From Zoogloea sp. (GTDB taxonomy: Bacteria; Pseudomonadota; Gammaproteobacteria; Burkholderiales; Rhodocyclaceae), in contig NZ_JAKLLN010000009.1 of assembly GCF_023150065.1 (NCBI RefSeq), forward strand, positions 1 through 64,000: DNA of 64,000 nucleotides. The letters run 5' to 3'. The notes beneath the pieces were generated by a model. The model made no database searches and had not been told where the DNA came from. It worked only from the letters and a program-made list of their open reading frames with translations. Within the stretch, counting starts at the first letter, position 1, and each line of letters begins with the position of its first letter. Positions 1 through 9,075 of the stretch are shown here, in pieces. A program made the position numbers and the translations under genes.

Positions 1-143
1 ATTACCGCAGCCAAACCGGTCAGGCTGTGTTGGCCTGACTAAAACCAAACGGCCTCCGCGAAACCCGGGGCGATTCAGTCTGGTTAAAGGGAGGTTGCCA
101 GGTTGAGTTCTTTTCCTGTTTGAGTGATTGTCCGGTTGATGGC

Positions 144-254
144 GTAAAGCACCGTTATCCTGCGGTAAAGCTCAGTAAAGTCGTGAACTGCGGGAAAGAG
201 CCCGGGACTGGCTCCAAGGTCTCTCGGGGGTTAAGGTGAGTAAAGCCCGGTTAA
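144..254 (+). promoter_or_regulatory. Tandem CpxR-type half-site array upstream of cpxR-like gene
   Basis: The first 331 bases hold no convincing gene. Within them GTAAA occurs at 144-148, 165-169, 175-179 and 240-244, with GTTAT at 154-158 and GTTAA at 230-234 and 250-254. The pair at 165-179 is exactly GTAAA-N5-GTAAA, the established CpxR box of enterobacteria, and the 230, 240 and 250 elements repeat with a strict 10-bp period. Because the next gene is a CpxR-like regulator, autoregulation is the natural reading. Further upstream, GTCAGGC (19-25) and GCCTGAC (33-39) form a small hairpin that could close an upstream transcript, but no T run follows it. Confidence 0.6.
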
Positions 255-331
255 ACCGTGGTTTGTGTTTCAAGCGGAGGCTGGGGCTCTCTTATCATTC
301 CAAGGCGTGATACTTGGGAGGCTGTGGACTG

Positions 332-1024
332 ATGGGCAAGGTGTTGTTGGTTGATGACGATATCGAGTTGTCGTCCATGTTGAGCGAGTACATCGCACGG
401 GAGGGCTTTGACGTCGATATCGTCCACGATGGGGAGGCAGGAGTGAGTGCCGCTCTATCTGGTGCTTACAGCATTGTTGTGCTCGATGTGATGATGCCCA
501 GCGTGGGGGGCATTGAGGCGCTGCGCAGGATCAGGGGGCAGAGTCGGATCCCGGTTTTGATGCTGACGGCGAGGGGGGATGACGTCGATCGGATCGTGGG
601 GCTTGAGCTGGGGGCCGATGACTATGTTCCGAAACCCTGTACGCCGCGGGAGCTTGTTGCGCGAATCAGGGCAATCCTGAGGCGCACCCAGGATGCTTCG
701 ATCAATGTTGAGTCCGAAGGGAGCACGCTGGCCGTCGGTCCGCTCGTCATGTGGCCCCAGATGCGCCGTACCCATTGGCATGGCAAGGAACTGGGACTTA
801 CCAGCACCGAGTACAACCTGCTTGAAATACTGGCACGCAGTGCCGGGCGGGTCGTCAGCAAGGGCGAGTTGTCCGAGCAGGGACTGGGACGGCCCCTCGC
901 CCGGTTTGATCGGAGTATCGATGTCCATCTCTCGAGCATCAGGCATAAGCTCGGCCCCCGCTCAGACGGGCGCCCGTGGATAGAAACGGTGAGGGGGCTG
1001 GGCTACCAGTTGATACGCGAATGA
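332..1024 (+). CDS. cpxR: OmpR-family response regulator, CpxR-like
   Basis: DNA-binding response regulator of 230 residues. The N-terminal receiver domain has acidic residues D8-D9, phosphoacceptor D52 in VVLDVMMP, T79 and K101. The C-terminal winged helix (about 135-230) carries LTSTEYNLL and FDRSIDVHLSSIRHKL, very close to the CpxR signature, and ends RPWIETVRGLGYQ. I chose ATG 332 because GGGAGG lies 10 bases upstream; an in-frame TTG at 314 would add six unlikely residues. The stop overlaps the ATG of the sensor kinase (ATGA at 1021-1024), so the two are translationally coupled. Family knowledge: CpxR answers envelope stress. GTAAA-type boxes upstream support autoregulation. Confidence 0.9.
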   Translation: MGKVLLVDDDIELSSMLSEYIAREGFDVDIVHDGEAGVSAALSGAYSIVVLDVMMPSVGGIEALRRIRGQSRIPVLMLTARGDDVDRIVGLELGADDYVPKPCTPRELVARIRAILRRTQDASINVESEGSTLAVGPLVMWPQMRRTHWHGKELGLTSTEYNLLEILARSAGRVVSKGELSEQGLGRPLARFDRSIDVHLSSIRHKLGPRSDGRPWIETVRGLGYQLIRE

Positions 1025-2439
1025 GGCTTGGGCGCCTCTTCTGGAAATTTTTCTTTGCGTTCTGGCTGGCGCTACTGCTTGCTGGCGGTGGTGTTGGTAG
1101 CGCTGTCTGGTGGCATCAGCAGTCCGAGCGGGAGCTCCTTGCCGGTGAAGAAGACCGTCTGTTGCTGGCTGGGCCGCGTGTGACCTTCAGTTTGAAGGCC
1201 GCCGTGGCTGTGCTGGGGCGTGGGGGGGAGGCTGCTTTACGGGACTTTCTGGCGGATGTCGGGGAGGAAGAGCGCGCCTCGCCGGTGTTTGCCGTGGATG
1301 CTGCGGGCAGGGAGCTTCTCGGGCGCCATGTCGATCCTGCTGTCGAAGCTCAGGCGCGTGCCTGGGCGTTGTCGGATAGCCCAAGGCGGGGCGCCCGGCT
1401 GTGGGCCGGGGGCGCTGGGACTACATGGCTCCTTTTCATGCCGGTCGTGGCAAAGGAGCCGGGCAAGGTCTTTGGGCCGCCGCCCGGCGAGCGTCGTCCT
1501 CCTTTCGGGCGGCGAGGTCCGCTTCCGCCAAGCCCGTGGTGGCCAATTGTCGTGGGTCTTGTTGCCAGTGTCCTCTTCAGCGCCTTGTTGGCCTGGTATC
1601 TGTCCAAGCCCATCCGCAGTCTCCGGTGGGCCTTGGGGGCTGTAGCCGAGGGGCAGCTTGATGCGCGGGTGCGGCCGTTGCTGGGTAGTCGTCGCGATGA
1701 GGTTGCGGATCTTGCCGAGGACTTCGACCGAATGGCACGCCAGGTACAGGCCCTGATCGGCTCCCAGCGTCGCTTGCTTCATGACGTATCCCACGAATTG
1801 CGTTCGCCGCTGGCCCGCCTCCAGGCGGCCATTGGGCTGGTGCGTCAGGATCCAGCACGTTTGGATGCCACGCTGGGCCGCATTGAGCGGGAGGCTGTTC
1901 GCCTTGATGAGCTCGTGGGGCAGCTGCTTACCCTGGCGCGACTTGATTCGGGGAGGAGCGATGCGCCTCTGGAATCTGTCGACTTGATTGATCTGGCGGC
2001 GGCGATTGCCGACGATGCGCGCTTTGAGGCACGGGCGCTCGGTCGTGAGGTGAACTTCGAGGGGCCGGGTGAGGCGGAGACGATGGTATGGGGAGAGCTG
2101 ATTCAGCGGGCCTTCGAGAACGTCATCCGCAACGCAGTGAAGTACACCGCAGATGGATCCTGTGTGGAGGTGCGTGCGCTTCGTGAAGGTGATGTGTTCG
2201 TCCTGCGCGTCGGGGATCGGGGCCCTGGAGTGCCGGCGGCCGAGCTGGGGTTGATGTTCGAGCCGTTTTATCGCGCGGGCAATGTCGGTGGGGCCGACGG
2301 TTTCGGCCTCGGGTTGGCGATCGCCCGTCGCGCGGTGCTTGTGCATGGTGGGACGATAGTCGCTGTCAATCGGGATGGTGGTGGGCTGATGGTGGAGATT
2401 CGTTTGCCCATCGCGCTGGAAATGGCGCAAAAGGAATAG
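1021..2439 (+). CDS. cpxA: Sensor histidine kinase, CpxA-like
   Basis: Inner membrane sensor kinase of 472 residues, partner of the regulator just upstream. There is a first transmembrane segment at about 10-30, a periplasmic region of about 140 residues with a proline- and arginine-rich end (GPPPGERRPP), a second membrane segment at about 173-195, HAMP at about 196-245, and a HisKA domain with H258 in LHDVSHELRSP. The ATPase domain shows an N box (ENVIRNAVKY), G1 (GDRGPGVP) and G2 (DGFGLGLAIA). Start ATG 1021 overlaps the regulator stop. The periplasmic domain is short and does not show an obvious CpxP-binding signature, so the stimulus is unknown. A CpxA assignment rests mainly on the partner and on architecture. 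Confidence 0.85.
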   Translation: MRLGRLFWKFFFAFWLALLLAGGGVGSAVWWHQQSERELLAGEEDRLLLAGPRVTFSLKAAVAVLGRGGEAALRDFLADVGEEERASPVFAVDAAGRELLGRHVDPAVEAQARAWALSDSPRRGARLWAGGAGTTWLLFMPVVAKEPGKVFGPPPGERRPPFGRRGPLPPSPWWPIVVGLVASVLFSALLAWYLSKPIRSLRWALGAVAEGQLDARVRPLLGSRRDEVADLAEDFDRMARQVQALIGSQRRLLHDVSHELRSPLARLQAAIGLVRQDPARLDATLGRIEREAVRLDELVGQLLTLARLDSGRSDAPLESVDLIDLAAAIADDARFEARALGREVNFEGPGEAETMVWGELIQRAFENVIRNAVKYTADGSCVEVRALREGDVFVLRVGDRGPGVPAAELGLMFEPFYRAGNVGGADGFGLGLAIARRAVLVHGGTIVAVNRDGGGLMVEIRLPIALEMAQKE

Positions 2440-2460
2440 GCGCCGCGCCGGCCAAGCTGC

Positions 2461-2473
2461 TAGAATGCCGGCC
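2461..2473 (+). promoter_or_regulatory. Extended -10 promoter of the SRP RNA
   Basis: TGC-TAGAAT at 2458-2466 is an extended -10 element. Seven bases further downstream is 2473-2474, exactly where the SRP RNA helix begins. No good -35 hexamer is visible at the expected distance, as is usual for TGN extended promoters. The same TGNTAGAAT element with identical spacing precedes dnaX and tamA in this window. Confidence 0.55.
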
Positions 2474-2573
<100 letters not shown>

Positions 2574-2583
2574 CCCAATTCCC

Positions 2584-2615
2584 AAAAGGGGCGTCCAGGT
2601 TGGCGCCCCTTTTTT
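2584..2615 (+). terminator. Rho-independent terminator of the SRP RNA
   Basis: Stem GGGGCG (2588-2593) pairs with CGCCCC (2604-2609), extended by AAAA/TTTT, with a T run at 2610-2615. Confidence 0.9.
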
Positions 2616-2660
2616 CGTTCAGCGTTGTTGCGCTCCGTCCGCCGGCACGCAGGTCGGGCC

Positions 2661-2669
2661 TGTTAGAAT
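2661..2669 (+). promoter_or_regulatory. Extended -10 promoter of dnaX, probably leaderless
   Basis: TGT-TAGAAT at 2661-2669 lies so that the predicted start of transcription, seven bases after the hexamer, is the A of the dnaX ATG at 2676. No Shine-Dalgarno sequence is present between them. The layout matches the promoter-to-start spacing of ffs and tamA. Confidence 0.5.
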
Positions 2670-2675
2670 TCCTCC

Positions 2676-4616
2676 ATGGCTTACCAAGTACTTGCCCGAA
2701 AGTGGCGCCCGCGCAGTTTCGAGACGCTCGTCGGGCAGGAGCACGTTGTCCGGGCGCTGACCCATGCCCTGCAGACGGGGCGCCTGCATCATGCCTACCT
2801 CTTCACCGGTACGCGTGGTGTCGGCAAGACCACCATCTCCCGCATCCTGGCCAAGGCGCTGAACTGTGAGACCGGTGTCACCGCGACACCCTGCAATCAA
2901 TGTTCGGCGTGTACCGCCATCGATGCCGATCGTTTTCCCGACTACGTGGAGATGGATGCGGCGTCGAACCGTGGGGTGGATGACATGGCGGCGCTGCTGG
3001 ACCAGGCGGTGTATGCGCCGGTCCAGGGGCGTTACAAGGTCTACATGATCGATGAAGTGCACATGCTTACCGGGCATGCCTTCAACGCCATGCTGAAGAC
3101 CCTCGAGGAGCCCCCCGAGCACGTCAAGTTCATCATCGCCACCACCGATCCGCAGAAGATCCCGGTCACCGTGCTGTCCCGGTGCCTCCAGTTCAATCTC
3201 AAGCAGATGCCCCCTGGGCATATCGTCAGTCACCTGACCCGGCTCCTCGAAGCTGAGGCGGTGCCCTTTGAGCCCGGCGCCCTGCGCCATATCGCCAAGG
3301 CGGCCAGCGGGTCAATGCGGGACTCCCTGTCGCTGCTCGATCAGGCCATCGCCCACGGCGCGGGCAGGGTGGAGGAGCAGGCGGTGCAGGACATGCTCGG
3401 CACTGTCGGTGACGATCATCTCCACGCAGTGCTCCAGTCCCTGCAGAACAATGATGTCCAGGCCCTGATGGCCGCTGCCGATGGCATGGAGGCGCGGAGT
3501 CTGTCCTTCGACTCCGCCCTGCAATCCCTGGCGGGTCTGCTGCACCGGATCGCCCTGTTGCAGCTCGCTCCGTCGGCGCTTTCCGACGAGTTCGAGGCGG
3601 CACGGCTGGCGCCCTATGCCCAGGCCTTCGACCCCGAGTTCCTGCAGCTCGCCTACCAGATCGTCATCCACGGCCGGGAAGAATTACCTCTGGCTCCTGA
3701 CGAGGCGACGGGTTTCTCGATGACCCTGTTGCGCCTGTTTGCCTTCCGACCGGAGCAGCCCGCAGCGCTGGGGGGGGTGATGGCTGCCGGAGGCGGAAGC
3801 GGTCAGGCCCGGGCGATTCCTCCTTCCCCCCGCCTGCCTGCCGCACCCACCTCGCCGAGCGAGGTGACGCCCGCGCGCGTTGCGCCGCAGGTGGTTTCCG
3901 TTGCTCCCGTTGCTGCGGTGTCTCCGCCCTTGCCCGAGGTGGCCACGCTCTCTGCGCCTGTCCGTGAGGCGGTTGTCGCGACGCCCAGCCCGCCTCCTCC
4001 GCCGCAACCGTCACAGGCGGCTACGCCGGAACACGGCAGCAGCGTGCCTCCGTGGGAAGATCTGCCGCCCGAGGCCCATGAACTTCCCGCCGCGCGCCCT
4101 GCACCTGTCGTGCAGCCCCGTGTTGACGTGCCTGCGCCGGAGCCACTGCCCGTGGAGCCCGTTCAGCTTCCCCCGCCGGTTGAGCCGTCTCTTGCCGTTG
4201 CGGAGCCGCCCGCAGCCCGGGAGCTGGTTAGCGGCTCCGTGGACTGGCATGCCCTGCAGGAGCAAGTTGGGCTGGGAGGCTTCAACCTCCAACTGGCCCA
4301 GCACAGCGAATTGCTGGGTGTCGAGGACAATTGCTTCCGTCTGCGCCTCGCCAGCGATCAGCGTCATCTGCTGCAGATCAACAAGAATGGCGCCGAGAAG
4401 CTGCAGGAGGCTTTGTCGAATCACTTCGGGCGTCCGGTGCGGGTGAGTATCGAGGTCGGCGAGATCGCCACCGAGACCCCGGCCCAGCGCAATCAGGCCG
4501 AGAAGGCCGAGCGCCATGCCGCTGCCCTGGCCGCCCTTGAGCAGGATCCCTTTGTTCGCGAATTGATCGAACGCTTCGATGCGACGCTGGAGACAGCGTC
4601 GGTCAAACCCCTCTAA
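2676..4616 (+). CDS. dnaX: DNA polymerase III subunits gamma/tau
   Basis: Clamp loader ATPase of the replicative polymerase, 646 residues. Residues 1-370 are the AAA+ module: Walker A GTRGVGKT at 45-52, four zinc-cluster cysteines (C64, C73, C76, C79), Walker B MIDEVHM around 124-130 and the SRC sensor motif in [10 protein letters not shown] proline- and alanine-rich linker of about 150 residues (roughly 375-520) precedes the C-terminal tau domain that contacts polymerase and helicase. No strong A-AAA-AAG slippery site was noticed, so production of a separate gamma form is uncertain. It is followed by ybaB and recR with short gaps, the standard conserved trio. Confidence 0.96.
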   Translation: MAYQVLARKWRPRSFETLVGQEHVVRALTHALQTGRLHHAYLFTGTRGVGKTTISRILAKALNCETGVTATPCNQCSACTAIDADRFPDYVEMDAASNRGVDDMAALLDQAVYAPVQGRYKVYMIDEVHMLTGHAFNAMLKTLEEPPEHVKFIIATTDPQKIPVTVLSRCLQFNLKQMPPGHIVSHLTRLLEAEAVPFEPGALRHIAKAASGSMRDSLSLLDQAIAHGAGRVEEQAVQDMLGTVGDDHLHAVLQSLQNNDVQALMAAADGMEARSLSFDSALQSLAGLLHRIALLQLAPSALSDEFEAARLAPYAQAFDPEFLQLAYQIVIHGREELPLAPDEATGFSMTLLRLFAFRPEQPAALGGVMAAGGGSGQARAIPPSPRLPAAPTSPSEVTPARVAPQVVSVAPVAAVSPPLPEVATLSAPVREAVVATPSPPPPPQPSQAATPEHGSSVPPWEDLPPEAHELPAARPAPVVQPRVDVPAPEPLPVEPVQLPPPVEPSLAVAEPPAARELVSGSVDWHALQEQVGLGGFNLQLAQHSELLGVEDNCFRLRLASDQRHLLQINKNGAEKLQEALSNHFGRPVRVSIEVGEIATETPAQRNQAEKAERHAAALAALEQDPFVRELIERFDATLETASVKPL

Positions 4617-4638
4617 CCCTTATCCGGAGAGCATCACC

Positions 4639-4962
4639 ATGATGAAAGGCGGCATCGCTGGCCTCATGAAACAGGCCCAGCAAATGCAGGACAACATGAA
4701 GAAAATGCAGGACAGCCTGGGCGGCATCGAAGTCGAGGGGCAGTCTGGCGCCGGCATGGTCAAGATCACCATGACCTGCAAGCACGATGTGCGTCGCGTC
4801 ACCATCGATCCGTCGGTGATGGACGACAAGGAGATGCTCGAAGACCTGATCGCCGCGGCGGTCAACGATGCGGTGCGTCGCGTCGAGTCGACCACCCAGG
4901 AAAAGATGGCCGGTTTCACCTCCGGGCTCAATCTGCCCCCCGGCTTCAAGCTGCCGTTCTGA
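4639..4962 (+). CDS. ybaB: YbaB/EbfC family nucleoid-associated protein
   Basis: Small DNA-binding protein of 107 residues with the family's typical length and profile: a glycine- and methionine-rich N-terminus ([17 protein letters not shown]), a helical segment, the conserved [15 protein letters not shown] strand region and a C-terminal [13 protein letters not shown] use the first ATG of an ATGATG pair, with CCGGAGA just upstream; the second at 4642 is equally possible. It lies 22 bases after dnaX and 19 before recR. The dnaX-ybaB-recR order links it with DNA replication and recombination functions in many bacteria, though its exact role is not settled. Confidence 0.94.
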   Translation: MMKGGIAGLMKQAQQMQDNMKKMQDSLGGIEVEGQSGAGMVKITMTCKHDVRRVTIDPSVMDDKEMLEDLIAAAVNDAVRRVESTTQEKMAGFTSGLNLPPGFKLPF

Positions 4963-4981
4963 TCGTCGGCCGACAGGCTTC

Positions 4982-5578
4982 ATGAGTTCGCCCTCAAGCC
5001 TCGATGTGCTGATTGAAGCCCTGCGCTGCCTGCCGGGTGTCGGGCCCAAATCCGCCCAGCGGATGGCCTTTCACCTGCTGCAGCGCGATCAGCGCGGCGC
5101 TGCGCGCCTGGCTACAGCCCTGGGCCATGCGCTGGAGGTGCTGCGGCATTGTTCCCGCTGCAATACCTTCTGTGAAGAAGACGTCTGTAGCCGGTGTGCC
5201 AATCCACAGCGTGACGCCAGCCAGCTCTGCGTGGTCGAGATGCCGTCCGATCTGGCCATGCTGGAGCAGACCCACAGCTACCACGGCATGTATTACGTGC
5301 TGATGGGCCGCCTTTCCCCCTTGGACGGGATCGGCCCCCGGGAGCTGGGCCTGGAGAAGTTTCTGGCGCGTGCTTGCGATGGCGCGGTTCAGGAAGTGAT
5401 TCTGGCCACCAACTTCACCAATGAGGGCGAGGCCACCGCCCACATGATCTCCGAGCTCCTGCGCAGCCGGGGTATCCGGGTCAGCCGTATTGCCCGGGGC
5501 ATCCCCGTGGGCGGCGAGCTCGAGCATACCGATACGGGCACCATCGCCCAGGCGCTGGTGGAGCGCCGCGCCCTCTGA
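4982..5578 (+). CDS. recR: Recombination protein RecR
   Basis: RecFOR pathway protein of 198 residues. It begins with the helix-hairpin-helix region ([20 protein letters not shown]), then a four-cysteine zinc motif ([16 protein letters not shown]) and a Toprim domain starting [10 protein letters not shown] and including [16 protein letters not shown]. Length and motif order match the family. ATG 4982 puts the start at the usual [11 protein letters not shown] beginning. RecR with RecO loads RecA onto single-stranded DNA at gaps. It is the last gene of the dnaX operon and converges with the operon to its right; a GC hairpin at 5591-5610 separates them but has no T run. Confidence 0.96.
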   Translation: MSSPSSLDVLIEALRCLPGVGPKSAQRMAFHLLQRDQRGAARLATALGHALEVLRHCSRCNTFCEEDVCSRCANPQRDASQLCVVEMPSDLAMLEQTHSYHGMYYVLMGRLSPLDGIGPRELGLEKFLARACDGAVQEVILATNFTNEGEATAHMISELLRSRGIRVSRIARGIPVGGELEHTDTGTIAQALVERRAL

Positions 5579-5614
5579 ACCAGGATTGCACCGGGCGGTC
5601 CGTTGCCCGGCAGA

Positions 5615-7735
5615 TCAGAAGCCCAGCTCCCGCACCCCTAACGCAAGGATCCGGTTGATGGCGGTGGGCAGCCACGCGCGCCCGTCGCCGGCAATGCGCA
5701 CTTCACCGATGGCGATGCGCTGGCGTGCGGGCGCTTCGCTCAGCAGGATGCGTACCCGGTAAAGGGATTCCCGGGGGCTCCGGCCGGCAGCCGCGCCCTG
5801 TTGCTGGCTCGGCAAGGTGGGGATCGGGCCGCCGGCTGCCGCATCGAGGGCCGGGTGGGGCAGGCTTGTGCTGCGGGTCGAATCAATCTCCACCACCTTG
5901 CCCTGCAGTATGCCGAAGGGCTGGCCGGCAGGGTGGAAGCGGGCGGCGTCGCCGGGGCGGATGCGGTCCACGTCGGCTTCCGGAATGAAGGCTTCGACCA
6001 CCCAACTTTCCGGATCGATCACCACCGCCAGCGGCTGGCGTGGTGCCACCCAGACACCGGGGGCGAGGCCCGTGTCCACGTCCACCAGCTGACCCTTGAA
6101 CGGCGCGGCGAGCTGCAGCCGGGCCGCTTCGTCGCGGAAGGCGCCGGCTTCAGCGGCGTATTTGTCGTGCTGGCCCTGCAACTGGGCGCGCCGTTGCTCC
6201 CCATCCGGCAGGCCACTCAAGCCGGCAAGTTCCCGCTCGCTGCTTTCCCGCTGGCCATCGGCACGCCGGGCCGAGAGCTGGAGCTCGGGAGATTCCACTT
6301 CAAACAGCAATTGACCGGCAGTGACCGGGCCGGCCGTGGCCAGCCGGACCAGGCGGCCAGCCAGAGGGGCGTGAACGGTGTGCTGGCGTTCGGCGTGGAG
6401 CCAGCCGGTGCCGCTCAGGCTGCCCGGCCAGGGAATCAGGCCCGCAAGGATCAGCAGGAGCGCAGCAATCAGCGCCCCGCGCTTGCGGTTAGCGGGGATG
6501 TCGCCCCGGCGGCTGCGCCATTCCCGCAGTTCGGTCATCAAGGGACGGACCACGAACCAGCCGATCTCCACCAGGAAAAGCAGGATGCCCAGCGCCTTGA
6601 AGAACATGTAATACACCGCCACCGCAATGCCGATGAACACCCCCAGGCGATACAGCCAGGTGATCAGGGCAAAGGCGATCAGCCCTCTGTGCTGCCCCGG
6701 CGGAAGGCGTTCGGGCCAGGGCTCGTCAAGCCCGGCCACGTGGCGCCGCAGCCAGGTGCGGGCCAGGTTGCCGGCGCGCTCATGCAGATTCGGCATGTCG
6801 AGCAGATCGGCCAGGATGAAATAGCCGTCGAAGCGCATGAAGGGGCTGGCATTTACCGCCAGGGTGAGCACCCAGCTGGTGGTGGCGAGGAAGAACAGGG
6901 CGCTGCGCAGGGGGCCATCCGGCACCAGGCTCCAGGCCAGGGTGGCCAGACCGGCCAGGGCCAGCTCGGCCAGCATGCCGGCGCTGGCGATGGCCAGGCG
7001 CTGGCGGGGATTGGCGAGCTTCCAGCTCTCGCTGGTATCGGTGTACAGCATGGGCCACAGCACGACCATCGCCACGCCCATGTGGGCCACCCGCACGCCG
7101 TAGCGCGTGGCCGTGAGGGCATGGCCGAACTCGTGCAGGGCCTTGGCGCAGGTCAGGGCCAGAGCAAAGCCGATGAGGCCGCCGGTGCTCAGGTTGTCCA
7201 CGAAACTGGTGCGGAAGCTGTCCCACTGACGGCCGGCCAGGAGCAGCCCGGCCAGGCTCAGCAGGGCGATCAGAACTGCCGTGGCGGGCTGGTAGAGCCA
7301 GTCGAGGCGAGGGGCGATGCGCCCCAGCCAGTCTTGGGGGCGGGCCAGGGGCAGGCGGAAGAACAGGTAATGGTGGAGCAGCCAGGTGAACACGGACTCC
7401 TGCTGGCGTGACGCCCGCTCGGCCAGATTGCGGACGCCCGCCGGTGTGGCAATGCGCAGCAGGCTGTGGCGCTCGAGGAAGCGGGTGAGGGCATCCAGAT
7501 CGGTGTCGTCCGGTGCCAGCGTGGTTTCTGCCTGGATGGACTGGACGACTGCGGCCGGTGAGCCGAGACCCCAGCGGGCGAGCATCTCGAAATCCAGCCA
7601 GCCGATGCGGTAGAAGCGGTTGCACACCGGGTCGTGGATCATCCATGCCGGCGAGCCATCGCCGTTGGCGGCGGCGGGCAGCAGGCGCAGTTCTTCCCGC
7701 AGGGGTGGCAGCAGGGGCGTCACAGACCGGTCCAT
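5615..7735 (-). CDS. PqqD-like / M50 zinc peptidase / HlyD adaptor fusion
   Basis: Multipass inner membrane protein of 706 residues with three parts. Residues 33-95 resemble a PqqD-type winged helix (HDPVCNRFYRIG onward). Residues about 150-400 are a site-2-protease-like M50 domain with HEFGH at 201-205 and a second metal motif NASPFMRFDGY with D303, among several hydrophobic helices. After a membrane helix at about 420-436, residues 450-700 are a HlyD/biotinyl-lipoyl adaptor (VHAPLAGRLVRLATAGPVTAGQLLFEVESP) with a coiled coil. It overlaps the upstream adaptor gene by 16 bases and ends the five-gene operon. I infer a transport or processing role for the giant repeat protein. Similar proteins are often named putative peptide zinc metalloprotease; the substrate is not known. 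Confidence 0.85.
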   Translation of the reverse strand: MDRSVTPLLPPLREELRLLPAAANGDGSPAWMIHDPVCNRFYRIGWLDFEMLARWGLGSPAAVVQSIQAETTLAPDDTDLDALTRFLERHSLLRIATPAGVRNLAERASRQQESVFTWLLHHYLFFRLPLARPQDWLGRIAPRLDWLYQPATAVLIALLSLAGLLLAGRQWDSFRTSFVDNLSTGGLIGFALALTCAKALHEFGHALTATRYGVRVAHMGVAMVVLWPMLYTDTSESWKLANPRQRLAIASAGMLAELALAGLATLAWSLVPDGPLRSALFFLATTSWVLTLAVNASPFMRFDGYFILADLLDMPNLHERAGNLARTWLRRHVAGLDEPWPERLPPGQHRGLIAFALITWLYRLGVFIGIAVAVYYMFFKALGILLFLVEIGWFVVRPLMTELREWRSRRGDIPANRKRGALIAALLLILAGLIPWPGSLSGTGWLHAERQHTVHAPLAGRLVRLATAGPVTAGQLLFEVESPELQLSARRADGQRESSERELAGLSGLPDGEQRRAQLQGQHDKYAAEAGAFRDEAARLQLAAPFKGQLVDVDTGLAPGVWVAPRQPLAVVIDPESWVVEAFIPEADVDRIRPGDAARFHPAGQPFGILQGKVVEIDSTRSTSLPHPALDAAAGGPIPTLPSQQQGAAAGRSPRESLYRVRILLSEAPARQRIAIGEVRIAGDGRAWLPTAINRILALGVRELGF

Positions 7736-9072
7736 TCCCGCAGGCTGGCCAGGGGGCGCCGCATCACGTAGTAGGCCAGTGGCGCCCAGTCACCCGAGAC
7801 CCGGGCCGTGCCCTTGAGGCCGATGCGGGGTGTTTCGTTGCCGGTGAAGCGCCCGCGCAGGCGGTAGGACGCAAGCCCGTCGGGGCTGGTCACGGCCTGG
7901 TAGCTGGTCTGCAGCAGTTCGCCATCCAGAGGCGAGAGGGGCTGGGTGTGCAGGAACAGCCGCAGGGGGGCGCCGGCTTCGAGGTTGAGGGCATCGCCCA
8001 CCGGCAGCCACACCAGCACGCCCGCGTCGCTGGGGTCAGCCAGCTGCATGACCCGCTCCCCGGTCTGCACGGGCCGGCCGAGCCAGTCATTGGGGTCGCC
8101 AAACACTGCGATCCCGTCCCGTTCAGCCCGCACCTCGATGCGCCCGAGCAGTTCGGTGATGGCGGCCAGTTCGGCTTCCTTCTCCTTCACGCGGCCCTGG
8201 GCGGCGGCCATCTCGGCCTTGCTGCGGGTGTCGTCGAAGGCCTTCTGCTGGGCCACCAGCGCGTCGGCCTGGGCGATGGCCAGTGCCTTGAGGGCCACCT
8301 CGCGACGATTGGCGAGGGTGGTGTCGTCCAGGGAGAACAGCGGCTGGCCAGCTTTCACCGGCACATTGGGCTGCACGTGGAAAGTCTTGATGACCCCATC
8401 CTGGGGCGCGGCGACGGCCGGCGCGTGGAGGGCCACGACTTCTGCGGGGGCCAGGGTGGACAGGCGCACCGGGATCAGCAGGCTGGCGGCCAGGGCAAGG
8501 GCTGTCCAGCGTGCGGCCCGGGTCCGACGCCATTGCCCGAGGCGGTCGAGGAGGGTGGTGTGCTTGTGTGACAGGGCCCAGACGCAATAGCCGTAGCTCG
8601 CATGCAGGCGCGCGACAAGTTCGGTCTCGTCGTCCAGCCAGGGTTGCTCCCGGGCGTACACGGCGAGCCCGACCTGTGTGCCGTCCGGCGCGCTCAGGGG
8701 AACGGCGAGCAGGTGGGCGGGGAGCCATTCGGCCCAGCCGTCGGCGATGTCATCCGGCGCGTCGGCCAGGTTGAGGGGGGTGGGGGTGTCGAGGGCGGGC
8801 AGGCTGCGCACATAGCGGGACAGCCAGGTGGTGTAGGGGGAGTCCTCGGCCACCGACACCAGGCCCGACGCAGCTGAGAGACGCAGGCTGCCGAAGGCGT
8901 CGCTGAGGAACAGGGCCGCCTGGCGGTAGGGGAAGAGCGCCAGGCTTTCGTTGGTCAGTGTGAAGCCGAGGGGCGTCAGGCTGGTGGCCGCCCGGGCGCG
9001 GCCTTCCAGGTGCAGCAGGGTTTCGAGGACCGGCTGATTCAGCCGGGCGGGCGCTGTGTCGGGTGCTGCCAC
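7720..9072 (-). CDS. HlyD-type membrane fusion adaptor with GAF-like N-terminus
   Basis: Protein of 450 residues. About 15-170 look like a GAF-type sensory fold (TNESLALFPYRQAALFLSDAF; LLAVPLSAPDGTQVGLAVYA), which is unusual for an adaptor. A single membrane helix lies at about 188-203 (ARWTALALAASLLIPV). The rest is a HlyD-like adaptor: lipoyl half motifs (APQDGVIKTFHVQPNVPVKAG), a long coiled coil at about 250-300, and a beta-barrel region. Topology predicts the GAF-like part in the cytosol and the adaptor in the periplasm. Its stop overlaps the start of the M50 fusion gene and it begins 3 bases after the preceding adaptor. I infer that it contributes to the same export machine. Confidence 0.82.
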   Translation of the reverse strand: MAAPDTAPARLNQPVLETLLHLEGRARAATSLTPLGFTLTNESLALFPYRQAALFLSDAFGSLRLSAASGLVSVAEDSPYTTWLSRYVRSLPALDTPTPLNLADAPDDIADGWAEWLPAHLLAVPLSAPDGTQVGLAVYAREQPWLDDETELVARLHASYGYCVWALSHKHTTLLDRLGQWRRTRAARWTALALAASLLIPVRLSTLAPAEVVALHAPAVAAPQDGVIKTFHVQPNVPVKAGQPLFSLDDTTLANRREVALKALAIAQADALVAQQKAFDDTRSKAEMAAAQGRVKEKEAELAAITELLGRIEVRAERDGIAVFGDPNDWLGRPVQTGERVMQLADPSDAGVLVWLPVGDALNLEAGAPLRLFLHTQPLSPLDGELLQTSYQAVTSPDGLASYRLRGRFTGNETPRIGLKGTARVSGDWAPLAYYVMRRPLASLREWTGL

Positions 9073-9075
9073 GGT

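Noticed and set aside
2676-4616. Programmed frameshift in dnaX
   Set aside because: No A-AAA-AAG type slippery site with a downstream hairpin was recognised; the tau frame is intact.
5591-5610. Hairpin between recR and the M50-HlyD gene as terminator
   Set aside because: CCGGGC/GCCCGG is only 6 bp with an 8-base loop and no T run on either strand.
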